This document shows positions 22,575 to 32,285 of a DNA stretch of 64,000 nucleotides, one piece after another; position 1 is the stretch's first letter, and each line of letters begins with the position of its first letter. Source of the stretch: Lachnospiraceae bacterium 10-1 (GTDB taxonomy: Bacteria > Bacillota > Clostridia > Lachnospirales > Lachnospiraceae); the NCBI GenBank assembly GCA_000403495.2, contig KE159822.1, forward strand, positions 103,911 to 167,910. Direction: 5' to 3'. The position numbers and the translations under genes are program-made. Under the pieces are notes generated by a model, which was given only the letters and a program-made list of their open reading frames with translations, was not told where the DNA came from and did no database searches.

Positions 22575-23753
22575 ATGGATAAAATCATATATCTTGATAA
22601 TGCAGCAACAACAAAAACTGCACCGGAAGTGGTGGAGGCTATGCTGCCTTATTTTTCAAATTATTACGGAAATGCCAGCAGTATTTACCAACTGGGAGCG
22701 GAGAGCAAAAAGGCGGTTACAAAATCCCGTGAAGTGATTGCTAAAAGTTTACATGCGGATAGTTCCGAGATTTATTTTACCGCAGGAGGATCAGAATCAG
22801 ATAATTGGGCCATTATTGCAGCGGCGGAAGCTTACGGGACAAAAGGAAAGCATATCATTACTTCAAAAATTGAGCATCATGCGGTGCTCCATACTTGCCA
22901 GTATCTGGAGAAAAAAGGATTTGAGGTTACCTATATAGATGTGAATGAAGATGGAATTATCAATTTTGAAGCTTTAAAGAATGCAGTCCGTCCGGATACC
23001 ATTTTAATTTCCGTTATGTTTGCAAATAATGAGATTGGAACGATTCAGCCGATAAGGGAAATCGGGGAATTTGCAAGGAAAAATGGTATTTTGTTTCACA
23101 CGGATGCAGTGCAGGCTTATGGACACGTGCCTATTGATGTGGAGACGTTTCATATTGACCTGTTAAGCGCCAGCGGACATAAGCTGAATGGTCCCAAAGG
23201 AATCGGTTTTTTATATATTAGAAAAGGAGTAAAAATTCGTTCTTTCATTCATGGAGGAGCTCAGGAGCGAAGCAGGCGTGCAGGGACAGAAAATGTTCCG
23301 GGCATTGTGGGATTAGGGGCAGCAGTAGAACGTGCTTTTGAAAGTATGCCTTTGCGCCGCCAAAAGGAAATTGAGCTGAGGGATCATTTAATCACCAGAT
23401 TTGAAAAAGAAATACCCTATTGCAGATTAAATGGGGACAGGGAAAGAAGACTTCCCAACAATGTGAATTTTGTATTTCAGTTTATTGAAGGCGAATCCAT
23501 GTTGATTATGCTGGATGGAAAGGGGATTTGTGCTTCCAGCGGTTCTGCCTGTACATCAGGCTCTTTAGATCCTTCCCATGTTCTTTTAGCAATTGGACTG
23601 CCTCACGAAATTGCACACGGTTCGCTCCGTCTTACCGTAAGTGAGGAAAATACACTGGAAGAAATGGATTATGTGGTGGATTCCGTAAAGGAAATTGTAG
23701 ACAGATTAAGGCAGATGTCGCCTCTTTATGAGGATTTTATCAGACAGTCATAA
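22575..23753 (+). CDS. iscS: Cysteine desulfurase (NifS/IscS family)
   Basis: This 392-aa PLP enzyme takes sulfur from cysteine and passes it as persulfide to IscU and MnmA. The start (IIYLDNAATTKTAPEVVEAM), the PLP lysine in SASGHKLNGPKG, His in IEHHAVL, and the active Cys in ICASSGSACTSGS are clear. ATG 22575 follows AAAGGAG; a start at 22548 would add nine residues before it. It is first of a three-gene operon with the scaffold and the tRNA thiolase, which explains its use for both Fe-S clusters and 2-thiouridine. Confidence 0.95.
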   Translation: MDKIIYLDNAATTKTAPEVVEAMLPYFSNYYGNASSIYQLGAESKKAVTKSREVIAKSLHADSSEIYFTAGGSESDNWAIIAAAEAYGTKGKHIITSKIEHHAVLHTCQYLEKKGFEVTYIDVNEDGIINFEALKNAVRPDTILISVMFANNEIGTIQPIREIGEFARKNGILFHTDAVQAYGHVPIDVETFHIDLLSASGHKLNGPKGIGFLYIRKGVKIRSFIHGGAQERSRRAGTENVPGIVGLGAAVERAFESMPLRRQKEIELRDHLITRFEKEIPYCRLNGDRERRLPNNVNFVFQFIEGESMLIMLDGKGICASSGSACTSGSLDPSHVLLAIGLPHEIAHGSLRLTVSEENTLEEMDYVVDSVKEIVDRLRQMSPLYEDFIRQS

Positions 23754-23787
23754 CATTTGTAAATTTCAGTTTTGAAAGGATAAAAAT

Positions 23788-24225
23788 ATGTATAGTGAAA
23801 AGGTAATGGATCATTTTACAAATCCGAGAAATGTAGGAGAAATGGAGAACCCCAGCGGTGTTGGTACCGTGGGAAATGCAAAGTGCGGCGATATTATGAG
23901 AATTTATTTAGATATTGACGAAAATCATATCATTAGGGATTGTAAGTTTAAAACCTTTGGATGTGGTGCGGCTGTTGCAACCAGCAGCATGGCAACGGAA
24001 CTTGTTAAAGGAAAGACCGTTACAGAGGCCATGAAAGTGACAAATAAAGCGGTTATGGAAGCTCTCGACGGGCTGCCTCCGGTAAAGGTTCATTGCTCCC
24101 TGCTGGCAGAGGAAGCCATTCATGCGGCCCTGTGGGATTATGCGCAGAAAAATGGAATTGAAATTGAAGGACTTAAGGAACCGAAAAAAGATATTCATGA
24201 AGAGGAAGAGGAAGAAGAATATTAA
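23788..24225 (+). CDS. iscU: Fe-S cluster scaffold IscU/NifU-N
   Basis: This 145-aa scaffold has the three conserved Cys (in NAKCGDIM, FKTFGCGAA and KVHCSLLAEEA) and the Asp after the first Cys, so it can assemble a cluster. It starts MYSEKVMDHFTNPRNVG, the standard opening. The C-terminus is unusual: after GLKEPKKDI it ends in a run of acidic residues (HEEEEEEEY). It lies 34 bp after the desulfurase and 3 bp before mnmA, so the three are co-transcribed. Confidence 0.93.
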   Translation: MYSEKVMDHFTNPRNVGEMENPSGVGTVGNAKCGDIMRIYLDIDENHIIRDCKFKTFGCGAAVATSSMATELVKGKTVTEAMKVTNKAVMEALDGLPPVKVHCSLLAEEAIHAALWDYAQKNGIEIEGLKEPKKDIHEEEEEEEY

Positions 24226-24228
24226 ACG

Positions 24229-25302
24229 ATGAAAAAGAAAGTAGTGATAGGCATGTCCGGAGGAGTTGACTCCTCTGTGGCTGCTTATCTTTTAAAAGAA
24301 CAAGGATATGATGTGATAGGGGTAACCATGCAGATCTGGCAGGAAGAAAATCCGGATCAGGTAGAAGAAAATGGCGGATGCTGCGGACTTTCTGCGGTGG
24401 AGGATGCGGGAAAGGTTGCCCGGATGCTTGGGATTCCTTATTATGTGATGAATTTTAAAAGGGAGTTTCAGAAACAGGTGATTTCTTATTTTGTGGAGGA
24501 GTATTTGGCTGGAAGGACTCCGAATCCATGTATTGCCTGTAACAGATATGTGAAGTGGGAAGCCCTTTTAAAGCGCAGTATGGAGATCGGTGCAGATTAC
24601 ATAGCAACCGGTCATTATGCCAGAATAGAAAAGATAAACAATGGGCGGTTTGCAGTTCGAAGTTCGGTAACTGCCGGAAAAGATCAAACCTATGCTCTTT
24701 ATAATCTGACACAGTTTCAGCTTGCCCACACATTAATGCCGGTGGGGGATTACACAAAAGAAGAAATAAGGTCAATAGCAGAAAAAAATAACCTTCCAGT
24801 GGCAGCAAAGCCGGACAGTCAGGATATTTGTTTTATACCGGATGGAGATTATGCCGGTTTTCTTGAAAAACAGGTTCCGGACAGGATGCCGGGGGAAGGA
24901 AACTTTGTATCAGAAAGCGGTCAGATTTTAGGAACGCATAAGGGAATTACCCATTATACAATAGGTCAGAGAAAAGGACTTGGATTATCTATGGGACATC
25001 CGGTTTTTGTCTCCCGGATTCATCCCAAAACCAATGAGGTGGTAATCAGTGATTGCGACGTGTTTCGAACGGAACTTACCTGTAATCAGATTAATTTTAT
25101 GGGAATGGAAGATTTAAAAGAACCACGCAGGCTGTGGGCAAAGGTGCGTTATGCCCATAAAGGCCAGTGGTGTTTTGCCACGCAGACAGGTGCAGACCAG
25201 ATCAGATGCAGTTTTGAAGAACCAGTACGGGCAGTTACACCGGGACAGGCAGTAGTTTTTTATGAAGGTGAATATGTAATGGGAGGCGGTACAATTATGT
25301 AA
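24229..25302 (+). CDS. mnmA: tRNA-specific 2-thiouridylase MnmA
   Basis: This 357-aa enzyme makes s2U34 in tRNAs for Lys, Glu and Gln using ATP and sulfur from the desulfurase. The N-terminal PP-loop is GMSGGVDSS; catalytic Cys are in NPCIACNRYVKW and SQDICFIPDGDY. The GKDQTYAL segment and the C-terminal beta domain are complete and the length is normal. Start ATG 24229 is 3 bp after the iscU stop; ribosome site GAGGAAGAGG lies within the end of iscU, so the genes are translationally coupled. Confidence 0.95.
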   Translation: MKKKVVIGMSGGVDSSVAAYLLKEQGYDVIGVTMQIWQEENPDQVEENGGCCGLSAVEDAGKVARMLGIPYYVMNFKREFQKQVISYFVEEYLAGRTPNPCIACNRYVKWEALLKRSMEIGADYIATGHYARIEKINNGRFAVRSSVTAGKDQTYALYNLTQFQLAHTLMPVGDYTKEEIRSIAEKNNLPVAAKPDSQDICFIPDGDYAGFLEKQVPDRMPGEGNFVSESGQILGTHKGITHYTIGQRKGLGLSMGHPVFVSRIHPKTNEVVISDCDVFRTELTCNQINFMGMEDLKEPRRLWAKVRYAHKGQWCFATQTGADQIRCSFEEPVRAVTPGQAVVFYEGEYVMGGGTIM

Positions 25303-25316
25303 CGCCTCTCATTTTG
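25282..25316 (+). terminator. Terminator after mnmA
   Basis: GAGGCG pairs with CGCCTC around the mnmA stop codon, followed by TCATTTT. The T-run is short, so confidence is moderate. Confidence 0.5.
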
Positions 25317-25341
25317 GAAATACCTCTGGCAGTACACCTTT

Positions 25342-26160
25342 CTAAATCCTATGAAATTCCGCCACTCTTTTTTCGAAGGTGGCATAATACCGAAAGCCGC
25401 ATTCCGTCAAAACTTCTGCTGCACGTTGGAATCCTCTGGCAATAGCGGAAGGAGTGTGGGCATCAGAACCGATGGTAATGATTTCACCGCCCAGTTGATG
25501 ATATTTTTTTAAAATAGCCATACAGGGATTAAAGTCACGAAGCTGATAACCCAGAGCGCCGGTGTTTAGTTCCATGCCTTTTTCTTTTTCAATGAGAGTT
25601 TCCAGAATTTCATCCAGGATATCACGATATTGTTCATAGCTGTAACCGGCATCTTTAGTGGGACCATAGCGGACTACATAATCCAGATGACCGTAAACAT
25701 CAAAATTGTCAAATGTTTTTAAATTGTCTAATATGGACAAAAAATATTCTCTGTAGGCTTCTTCCTCAGACCGCCCTTCATAAAAGGACGCATATCCGGG
25801 ATCTTTTTTATTGCATATGTGGGAAGATGCAATAATAAAATCAAAATCATAGCTTTTGGAATAAAGGGCAAGCTCTCTTTTTAAGTGCGCCTGAATTCCC
25901 AGCTCTACACCGAACAAAAGCTGTATCTGTCCGGAATATTTTTCTTTATATTTGATAAAATCATATAAATAGGAGTCCGTGTTCAGATCAAACATTCCCT
26001 CTTCAGAAGGCTGTTCATATACAAAATCCATATCCATATGCTCTGTAAAGCAAATGCTGTTAAGCCCCAGTTCAATTCCCTTTAAGATCATTTGTTCCAT
26101 AGGAGCAGTGGAATCTCCTGAAAAGGAAGTGTGCATGTGATAGTCAGATTTAATTGCCAT
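25342..26160 (-). CDS. hisK: PHP-domain histidinol-phosphatase
   Basis: This 272-aa protein of the PHP family has the metal motifs SDYHMHTSFSGD, FTEHMD, SSHICN, YGHLDYV and GSDAHTP. It resembles the HisK-type histidinol-phosphatases that release histidinol in histidine synthesis; other PHP phosphoesterases cannot be ruled out since no other his genes are nearby. Of two in-frame ATGs I chose 26160, because AAAGGAG is ten bases before it but only one base before the ATG at 26169. Confidence 0.85.
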   Translation of the reverse strand: MAIKSDYHMHTSFSGDSTAPMEQMILKGIELGLNSICFTEHMDMDFVYEQPSEEGMFDLNTDSYLYDFIKYKEKYSGQIQLLFGVELGIQAHLKRELALYSKSYDFDFIIASSHICNKKDPGYASFYEGRSEEEAYREYFLSILDNLKTFDNFDVYGHLDYVVRYGPTKDAGYSYEQYRDILDEILETLIEKEKGMELNTGALGYQLRDFNPCMAILKKYHQLGGEIITIGSDAHTPSAIARGFQRAAEVLTECGFRYYATFEKRVAEFHRI

Positions 26161-26246
26161 GTTGGTCATTCTCCTTTGGTGTTATAAAATATCACATTTA
26201 GTTTAGCGGATTCCATGAAAAAACACAATTATTTTTCATTTACATC

Positions 26247-26275
26247 TTGAACTTTTTGGACAAATTAGGTAAAAT
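26247..26275 (+). promoter_or_regulatory. Promoter of gap
   Basis: TTGAAC (26247-26252) and TAAAAT (26270-26275), spacing 17 bp, lie 83 bp before the GAPDH start. The leader that follows is A+T-rich and has no obvious operator. Confidence 0.6.
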
Positions 26276-26357
26276 AATCCTGTTGATAAAATTTTGTCAA
26301 TTCTGATGAATTGCAAAATAATATAAAATAATTATTCAATTTTAGGAGGAAACTAAA

Positions 26358-27371
26358 ATGGCAGTAAGAGTAGCAATTAATGGTTTTGGCCGTATTGGTC
26401 GTCTGGCATTCAGACAGATGTTTGATGCAGAAGGTTATGAAGTAGTAGCAATCAACGACTTAACAAGTCCTGAGATGCTTGCACACTTATTAAAGTATGA
26501 TACAGCACAGGGCAAATACAAATACGCAGACAGCGTATCTTACGGAGAAGATTCCATTACAGTTAATGGAAAGACCATCACAATCTACAAAGAAGCAGAT
26601 GCTAAGAATCTTCCTTGGGGAGAATTAAAGGTAGATGTTGTTCTTGAATGTACAGGTTTCTATACTTCTAAAGAAAAAGCAAGCGCACATATTACAGCAG
26701 GCGCTCGTAAGGTAGTTATCTCCGCACCTGCCGGAAATGATCTTCCTACAATCGTTTACAATGTTAACCATACAACATTAAAGGCTGAAGACACTGTTAT
26801 TTCTGCAGCTTCCTGTACAACAAACTGCTTAGCTCCTATGGCTAAGGCATTAAATGATCTGTGTCCTATCATGAGTGGTATTATGACAACAGTTCATGCT
26901 TACACAGGCGATCAGATGATCCTTGACGGACCTCAGAGAAAGGGTGACAAGAGAAGAAGCCGTGCAGGCGCTCAGAACATTGTTCCTAACTCAACAGGCG
27001 CAGCTAAAGCAATCGGCCTTGTTATTCCTGAATTAAATGGCAAACTGATCGGTTCCGCACAGCGTGTTCCTACTCCTACAGGTTCTACAACTATCTTAGT
27101 TGCAGTAGTTAAAGGACAGGTTACCAAAGATCAGATCAATGAAGCTATGAAGGCTGCTTCTACAGAATCTTTCGGTTACAACACGGATGAAATCGTATCT
27201 TCTGACGTAATTGGAAGCACATTTGGTTCTATCTTTGATGCTACACAGACAATGGTAGCTCCTATGGAAGATGGAAATACACAGGTACAGGTTGTATCCT
27301 GGTATGACAATGAGAATTCTTACACAAGCCAGATGGTAAGAACAATTAAATTCTTCTCAGAGTTAGCATAA
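26358..27371 (+). CDS. gap: Glyceraldehyde-3-phosphate dehydrogenase
   Basis: This 337-aa glycolytic enzyme oxidises glyceraldehyde-3-phosphate with NAD. It has the Rossmann motif [12 protein letters not shown], the active Cys in [12 protein letters not shown], His in TVHAYTGDQ and the C-terminal WYDNE motif. AGGAGG precedes ATG 26358. Codons are those of a very highly expressed gene. It is followed by a partial terminator and then pgk and tpiA, so GAPDH can be made in excess of the next two enzymes. Confidence 0.97.
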   Translation: MAVRVAINGFGRIGRLAFRQMFDAEGYEVVAINDLTSPEMLAHLLKYDTAQGKYKYADSVSYGEDSITVNGKTITIYKEADAKNLPWGELKVDVVLECTGFYTSKEKASAHITAGARKVVISAPAGNDLPTIVYNVNHTTLKAEDTVISAASCTTNCLAPMAKALNDLCPIMSGIMTTVHAYTGDQMILDGPQRKGDKRRSRAGAQNIVPNSTGAAKAIGLVIPELNGKLIGSAQRVPTPTGSTTILVAVVKGQVTKDQINEAMKAASTESFGYNTDEIVSSDVIGSTFGSIFDATQTMVAPMEDGNTQVQVVSWYDNENSYTSQMVRTIKFFSELA

Positions 27372-27463
27372 CATCGCTTCGTTACACGAAGTTTTCAAAA
27401 TTGCTTCGTAATTCTTTGGGAAGTTTGAAGATTCGTCGCAGACGAAGCTCTGGAAAAGACCTT

Positions 27464-27497
27464 AAGGGTCCGGTCTTATGGACCGGGCCCTTGTTTT
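27464..27497 (+). terminator. Intrinsic terminator between gap and pgk
   Basis: A 12-bp stem AAGGGTCCGGTC / GACCGGGCCCTT (one G-T pair, loop TTATG) followed by TGTTTTAT. The pgk gene begins 27 bp later with no promoter I can find in the space after it, so this is probably a partial, read-through terminator. Short CTTCGT words occur repeatedly at 27373-27447. Confidence 0.8.
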
Positions 27498-27524
27498 ATA
27501 AAATAATGAATGGAGAAATCAATT

Positions 27525-28748
27525 ATGGGATTAAATAAGAAATCAGTTGATGATATTAATGTAGCCGGCAAGCGTGTGCTTGTAAGATGTGATTTTAATG
27601 TTCCGCTTAAAAATGGCGAGATTACAGATGAAACACGTATTGTAGCGGCGCTTCCTACAATTAAGAAATTATTGGCAGATGGAGGAAAAGTAATTCTTTG
27701 TTCCCATCTTGGCAAAGTTAAAAATGGTCCTAATGAAGGAGAATCTTTGGCACCTGTTGCAAAGAGACTTTCTGAGAAGCTTGGAAAGGATGTTAACTTT
27801 GTTGCAGATTATAATGTAACAGGCGAGGCTGCTACAGCAGCAGTTGCAGAAATGAAAGAAGGGGATGTGGTATTACTTCAGAATACACGTTTCCGTGGCT
27901 CAGAAGAGACAAAGAATGGAGAAGCATTCTCCAAGGAACTTGCAGATCTTTGTGACGTTTATGTTTGCGATGCATTTGGTTCTTCCCACAGAGCACATGC
28001 TTCTGTTGCAGGGGTTACAGATGTGGTTCGTGCAAAGGGCGGTGAATGTGCAGTTGGTTATTTAATGCAGAAGGAAATCGACTTCCTTGGAAACGCAGTA
28101 GAAAATCCTGTAAGACCTTTTGTTGCAATTCTTGGCGGCGCTAAGGTAGCTGACAAATTAAATGTTATCAATAACCTGCTTGAGAAGTGTGATACTCTTA
28201 TTATCGGCGGCGGTATGGCATTTACTTTCTTAAAAGCACAGGGATATGAAATTGGAAAATCTTTGGTTGATGACGAAAAACTTGATTACTGCAAGGAAAT
28301 GATGGAAAAGGCAGAAAAGCTTGGCAAAAAGATTCTGCTTCCTGTAGATACTACAGTTGCAGCATCTTTCCCTAATCCTATTGATGCTGATATAGAAGTG
28401 TCAGTTGTTGATGCAGACAAGATTCCGGCAGACATGGAAGGACTTGACATCGGAACCAAGACCGCAGAGCTTTATGCAGATGCTGTTAAATCTGCTAAGA
28501 CAGTTGTATGGAATGGGCCTATGGGCGTATTTGAAAATCCGATTCTTGCAAAAGGAACTATTGCAGTAGCAAAATCTCTTGCAGAGACAGATGCAACAAC
28601 AATTATCGGCGGAGGTGACTCAGCAGCAGCAGTTAACCAGCTTGGATTTGCTGATAAGATGAGCCACATTTCCACAGGCGGCGGAGCTTCTCTTGAATTC
28701 TTAGAGGGAAAAGAGCTTCCCGGAGTAGTTGCAGCAGATGATAAATAA
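27525..28748 (+). CDS. pgk: Phosphoglycerate kinase
   Basis: This 407-aa enzyme makes ATP from 1,3-bisphosphoglycerate. Signature [11 protein letters not shown] is at the N-terminus, with the hinge GAKVADKL and the nucleotide site GGGDSAAAV near the C-terminus. ATG 27525 is chosen because GGAG is about nine bases upstream; an earlier ATG at 27510 would overlap that site. It is followed 27 bp later by tpiA. Confidence 0.97.
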   Translation: MGLNKKSVDDINVAGKRVLVRCDFNVPLKNGEITDETRIVAALPTIKKLLADGGKVILCSHLGKVKNGPNEGESLAPVAKRLSEKLGKDVNFVADYNVTGEAATAAVAEMKEGDVVLLQNTRFRGSEETKNGEAFSKELADLCDVYVCDAFGSSHRAHASVAGVTDVVRAKGGECAVGYLMQKEIDFLGNAVENPVRPFVAILGGAKVADKLNVINNLLEKCDTLIIGGGMAFTFLKAQGYEIGKSLVDDEKLDYCKEMMEKAEKLGKKILLPVDTTVAASFPNPIDADIEVSVVDADKIPADMEGLDIGTKTAELYADAVKSAKTVVWNGPMGVFENPILAKGTIAVAKSLAETDATTIIGGGDSAAAVNQLGFADKMSHISTGGGASLEFLEGKELPGVVAADDK

Positions 28749-28775
28749 TCAATTTGAAAGGAGAATAGTTTAAAG

Positions 28776-29522
28776 ATGGCAAGAAGAAAAATTGTAGCCG
28801 GCAACTGGAAAATGAACATGACACCCAGTCAGGCAGTGGCTTTATGTGATGAGTTAAAAGATTTGGTAAAATCCGATGATGTAGATGTAGTTTACTGTGT
28901 ACCTGCAATTGACATTGTTCCTGTGGTAGAAGCAGTAAAGGGAACCAATGTAGAGGTTGGGGCAGAAAATATGTACTTTGAAGAAAAAGGCGCATATACA
29001 GGTGAAATTTCTGCAGCAATGCTGGTAGATGCAGGCGTTAAGTATGTAATTATCGGACATTCCGAAAGACGTGATTACTTTAAAGAAGACGATGCATTAT
29101 TAAATAAGAAGGTAAAGAAGGCATTAGAAGCAGGTCTTACTCCTATTCTTTGCTGTGGTGAGACTTTAGAACAGAGAGAAATGGGAATTACTCTTGACTG
29201 GATTCGTATGCAGATCAAGTCAGATCTGGTAGATGTAAGTGCAGATCAGGTTGCGTCAATGGTTATCGCATATGAGCCTATTTGGGCAATTGGAACAGGC
29301 AAGACAGCTACTACCGAACAGGCACAGGAAGTCTGCAAGGCAATTCGTGACTGCATTGCAGAGGTTTATGATGCAGCTACTGCAGAAGCAGTCCGCATTC
29401 AGTATGGCGGTTCTGTTAATGCTGGAAATGCAGCAGAATTATTTGGACAGCCTGATATCGATGGCGGTCTGGTAGGCGGCGCTTCTCTTAAGGCTGATTT
29501 TGGAAAGATCGTAAATTATTAA
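28776..29522 (+). CDS. tpiA: Triosephosphate isomerase
   Basis: This 248-aa enzyme interconverts dihydroxyacetone phosphate and glyceraldehyde-3-phosphate. It has AGNWKMN at the N-terminus, the catalytic His in IIGHSERR, Glu in [14 protein letters not shown] and phosphate loops YGGSVN and GGLVGGASL. Normal length. AAAGGAG lies 12 bases before the ATG. Third gene of the gap-pgk-tpiA run, closed by the strong terminator after it. Confidence 0.97.
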   Translation: MARRKIVAGNWKMNMTPSQAVALCDELKDLVKSDDVDVVYCVPAIDIVPVVEAVKGTNVEVGAENMYFEEKGAYTGEISAAMLVDAGVKYVIIGHSERRDYFKEDDALLNKKVKKALEAGLTPILCCGETLEQREMGITLDWIRMQIKSDLVDVSADQVASMVIAYEPIWAIGTGKTATTEQAQEVCKAIRDCIAEVYDAATAEAVRIQYGGSVNAGNAAELFGQPDIDGGLVGGASLKADFGKIVNY

Positions 29523-29562
29523 TAAAAATATTAGATGTTTAAGAGGCGTCTTTGTGTTAAAG

Positions 29563-29602
29563 AAAAGGGTTTTGCTGGTTTATGCCGGCAAAACCTTTTT
29601 TT
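29563..29602 (+). terminator. Strong terminator after tpiA
   Basis: AAAGGGTTTTGCTGG pairs with CCGGCAAAACC around loop TTTAT, followed by seven T. Confidence 0.9.
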
Positions 29603-29606
29603 ATTG

Positions 29607-29636
29607 TTGTACTATTTCCATAAAGTATGTTACAAT
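29607..29636 (+). promoter_or_regulatory. Promoter of the glycosyltransferase-helicase unit
   Basis: TTGTAC (29607-29612) and TACAAT (29631-29636), 18-bp spacing, lie directly after the tpiA terminator. Confidence 0.55.
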
Positions 29637-29696
29637 ACCCTTTAGGGCTTTTTGCCGGAGAAATGCAGGCTCATTCGATATAAAGGAGCAGGTCAT

Positions 29697-30650
29697 ATGG
29701 AAAATATTTTATATCTGGTGATTCCATGTTATAACGAGGAAGAGGTTTTACCTGAAACAGCAGCGCGGATTAAGAAAAAAATGAGTGATTTGATAGGAAG
29801 GAATAAGGTTGATCAAAAAAGCCGCGTGATATTTGTAAATGATGGTTCTAAGGATAACACATGGAATATCATAACTAAGCTTCATAAACAGGATAAGCTT
29901 TTTGGCGGGATTAATTTATATCGGAACAGAGGACACCAAAATGCACTTTTGGCAGGTCTGCTTACGGTAAAAGACTATGCGGATATGGTAATATCTATGG
30001 ACGCGGATTTACAGGATGATATTAATGCCATTGATGAGATGGTTGATAAATATTTAAGCGGAGTGGATATTGTATATGGAGTTCGAAGCAGCAGGCAGAG
30101 GGATTCCTTTTTTAAAAAAGCAACTGCAGAAGGCTTTTATAAAGCAATGAACAGTTTAGGGGCAAATACCGTATATAATCATGCAGATTACAGATTAATG
30201 AGCAGGCGGGCAATTGAGGGATTGGAACAATATAAGGAAGTAAATTTATTTCTTCGGGGTATTGTACCCACAATAGGCTATCCCACAGATGTAGTCTATT
30301 ATGAAAGAGGAGAACGGTATGCAGGGGAGAGCAAATATCCGCTAAAGAAAATGCTGTCCTTTGCAATTGAGGGGATTACTTCCTTTAGTACAAAACCCAT
30401 AAGAATGATTACCGGACTGGGATTTTTTATTTTTCTTGTGAGTATAGGAATGATGATTTACAGTTTGATCCGCCATTTTATGGGCGAAACTATTATAGGA
30501 TGGACCACGCTTATGGGTTCTATGTGGGCAATTGGCGGGTTGATTTTACTTTCTCTTGGAGTTGTAGGAGAGTATATTGGAAAAATTTATTTAGAAACAA
30601 AGGCCCGTCCCCGATTTATGGTTGAACAGTTTATAAACGAAAAAGAATAG
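29697..30650 (+). CDS. GtrB/DPM1-like polyprenyl-phosphate glycosyltransferase
   Basis: This 317-aa family-2 glycosyltransferase has VIPCYNEEEVLPE, VNDGSKDNTW and the metal-binding DADLQDD, plus two C-terminal membrane helices (about 235-260 and 275-300). Enzymes of this form load a sugar from a nucleotide donor onto undecaprenyl phosphate. The product is the donor used by GT-C membrane glycosyltransferases, several of which are encoded at 39-51 kb, so a functional link is plausible. ATG 29697 follows AAAGGAG at good distance; the frame extends further up without a ribosome site. Confidence 0.88.
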   Translation: MENILYLVIPCYNEEEVLPETAARIKKKMSDLIGRNKVDQKSRVIFVNDGSKDNTWNIITKLHKQDKLFGGINLYRNRGHQNALLAGLLTVKDYADMVISMDADLQDDINAIDEMVDKYLSGVDIVYGVRSSRQRDSFFKKATAEGFYKAMNSLGANTVYNHADYRLMSRRAIEGLEQYKEVNLFLRGIVPTIGYPTDVVYYERGERYAGESKYPLKKMLSFAIEGITSFSTKPIRMITGLGFFIFLVSIGMMIYSLIRHFMGETIIGWTTLMGSMWAIGGLILLSLGVVGEYIGKIYLETKARPRFMVEQFINEKE

Positions 30651-30671
30651 GTTAAAACAATGGAGGCTTAA

Positions 30672-32285
30672 GTGGAAGAAAGAGAAGAAAATAAGTTAAA
30701 GTATGTGGATTCGGGTATTCATCCCGATATTTTAAAAGCTATTTTAGATATGGGTTTTGAAGTAATGACACCCATTCAGGAGCAGGCGATTCCGGTGCTT
30801 TTAGAAGGAAAAGATATTATTGGACAGGCACAGACAGGTACCGGAAAGACAGCAGCTTTTGCAATTCCCATGATTCAGAGAATTGATCCTGGTCTTAGAA
30901 AGCCCCAGGGAATCATCCTTTGTCCTACCAGGGAACTGGCAATGCAGGCAGCGGAGGAAATCCGCAAGCTTACCAAGTATGCACGGGGAATAAAGGTTCT
31001 TCCGGTTTATGGAGGACAGGATATTGGAAGACAGATTAGAGCGCTTAGTCAGGGAGTGCAGATTATTGTAGGAACTCCGGGACGTGTAATGGATCATTTA
31101 AGAAGGCATACCATTAAAACTGCCCACATTAAAATGATCGTGTTAGATGAAGCGGATGAAATGTTGAATATGGGTTTTAGGGAAGATATAGAAACAGTAC
31201 TTGCAGATATGCCGGAGGAACATCAGATGGCGTTATTTTCAGCAACTATGCCTCAGGCAATTCTGGACATTACAGACACTTACCAGAAAAATGCGGTTTA
31301 TGTAAAAGTAATGCCCAAGGAGATTACGGTTGCTGCAATCAAACAGGCATATTATAGAGTGGCCAAAAAGGATAAATCGGAAGCAATATGCCGGCTGCTT
31401 GACTATTATCAGCCTGCCAGAAGTTTGATTTTCTGCAATACCAAGAGAATGGTAGATGACATTACCGGATATTTAAAGGACAAGGGGTATGAAGCGGAAG
31501 GGCTTCATGGAGATTTGTCTCAAAATCAGAGGGACACCGTTATGAATCTTTTCAGAAACGGGAGATGCAGAATTTTAATTGCTACGGATGTGGCGGCCAG
31601 AGGAATTGATGTTAGCGGCGTGGACGCAGTATTTAACTATGATGTACCGGATGATATTGAATATTATGTTCATAGAATTGGACGTACCGGACGTGCAGGG
31701 AGAAAAGGAAGGGCATTTACTCTGATATCTGGCAGGGAAATATTTAAAATTCGGGATATAGAAAAGGTTTGCCATACCACCATCAAAGAAAGAAGAATTC
31801 CTACGCCTGCAGATATTACGCGGATAAAGTCCGGAAATTTGTTTGCACAGGCAATGGAGATTATGGAGCAGAAGGACTTATCAGAGCTTCAAAAAGTAAT
31901 TCAAAAGGCGGCAGAGGAAAATGGATTTGATATTCTTGATCTGGCTGCGGCATTCATGCAGATGAGTATGGGGGACGAACCGGAAGAAATAAAGGAAGAA
32001 AAACCATATGAAAAAGGAAGACGTGAAGGCAGAGGCAGACGAGAGGGACGGTCATCACATACAAGATATGACAGGAGAGAAGGGGTAACGCGTGGGCAGT
32101 CATCCCAGGGCAGACGGGGAAGAAAAGGTGATGAAATCTCATCACGTGGCGGTCAGGGAAGAAGAAGTGACGAAACCTCATTCAGCGGCGGCAGGGATAG
32201 GAAGTTTGGAAAAGACAGAAAGAAGGAAAAGGGCGGAAAAGGTTTTGAAAAGTTGAGGACCAGTGAATGGATGAAAAAGAAATAA
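30672..32285 (+). CDS. DEAD-box RNA helicase with basic RG-rich tail
   Basis: This 537-aa helicase starts at GTG 30672, six bases after GGAGG. Motif Q is TPIQEQAIP, Walker A AQTGTGKT (53-60), DEAD (159-162), SAT (190-192), motif VI HRIGRTGRAGR. The tail after about residue 430 is very rich in Arg, Gly and Ser (GRREGRGRREGRSSH and similar), as in CshA-type cold-shock and RNA-decay helicases. It unwinds RNA in ribosome assembly or decay. It lies 21 bp after the glycosyltransferase and overlaps the next gene by 19 nt. Confidence 0.92.
   Translation: MEEREENKLKYVDSGIHPDILKAILDMGFEVMTPIQEQAIPVLLEGKDIIGQAQTGTGKTAAFAIPMIQRIDPGLRKPQGIILCPTRELAMQAAEEIRKLTKYARGIKVLPVYGGQDIGRQIRALSQGVQIIVGTPGRVMDHLRRHTIKTAHIKMIVLDEADEMLNMGFREDIETVLADMPEEHQMALFSATMPQAILDITDTYQKNAVYVKVMPKEITVAAIKQAYYRVAKKDKSEAICRLLDYYQPARSLIFCNTKRMVDDITGYLKDKGYEAEGLHGDLSQNQRDTVMNLFRNGRCRILIATDVAARGIDVSGVDAVFNYDVPDDIEYYVHRIGRTGRAGRKGRAFTLISGREIFKIRDIEKVCHTTIKERRIPTPADITRIKSGNLFAQAMEIMEQKDLSELQKVIQKAAEENGFDILDLAAAFMQMSMGDEPEEIKEEKPYEKGRREGRGRREGRSSHTRYDRREGVTRGQSSQGRRGRKGDEISSRGGQGRRSDETSFSGGRDRKFGKDRKKEKGGKGFEKLRTSEWMKKK

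Noticed and set aside
27373..27447. Repeated CTTCGT words after gap as a regulatory or mobile repeat
   Set aside because: They form only short imperfect hairpins and look like a degenerate 3' UTR ahead of the real terminator.
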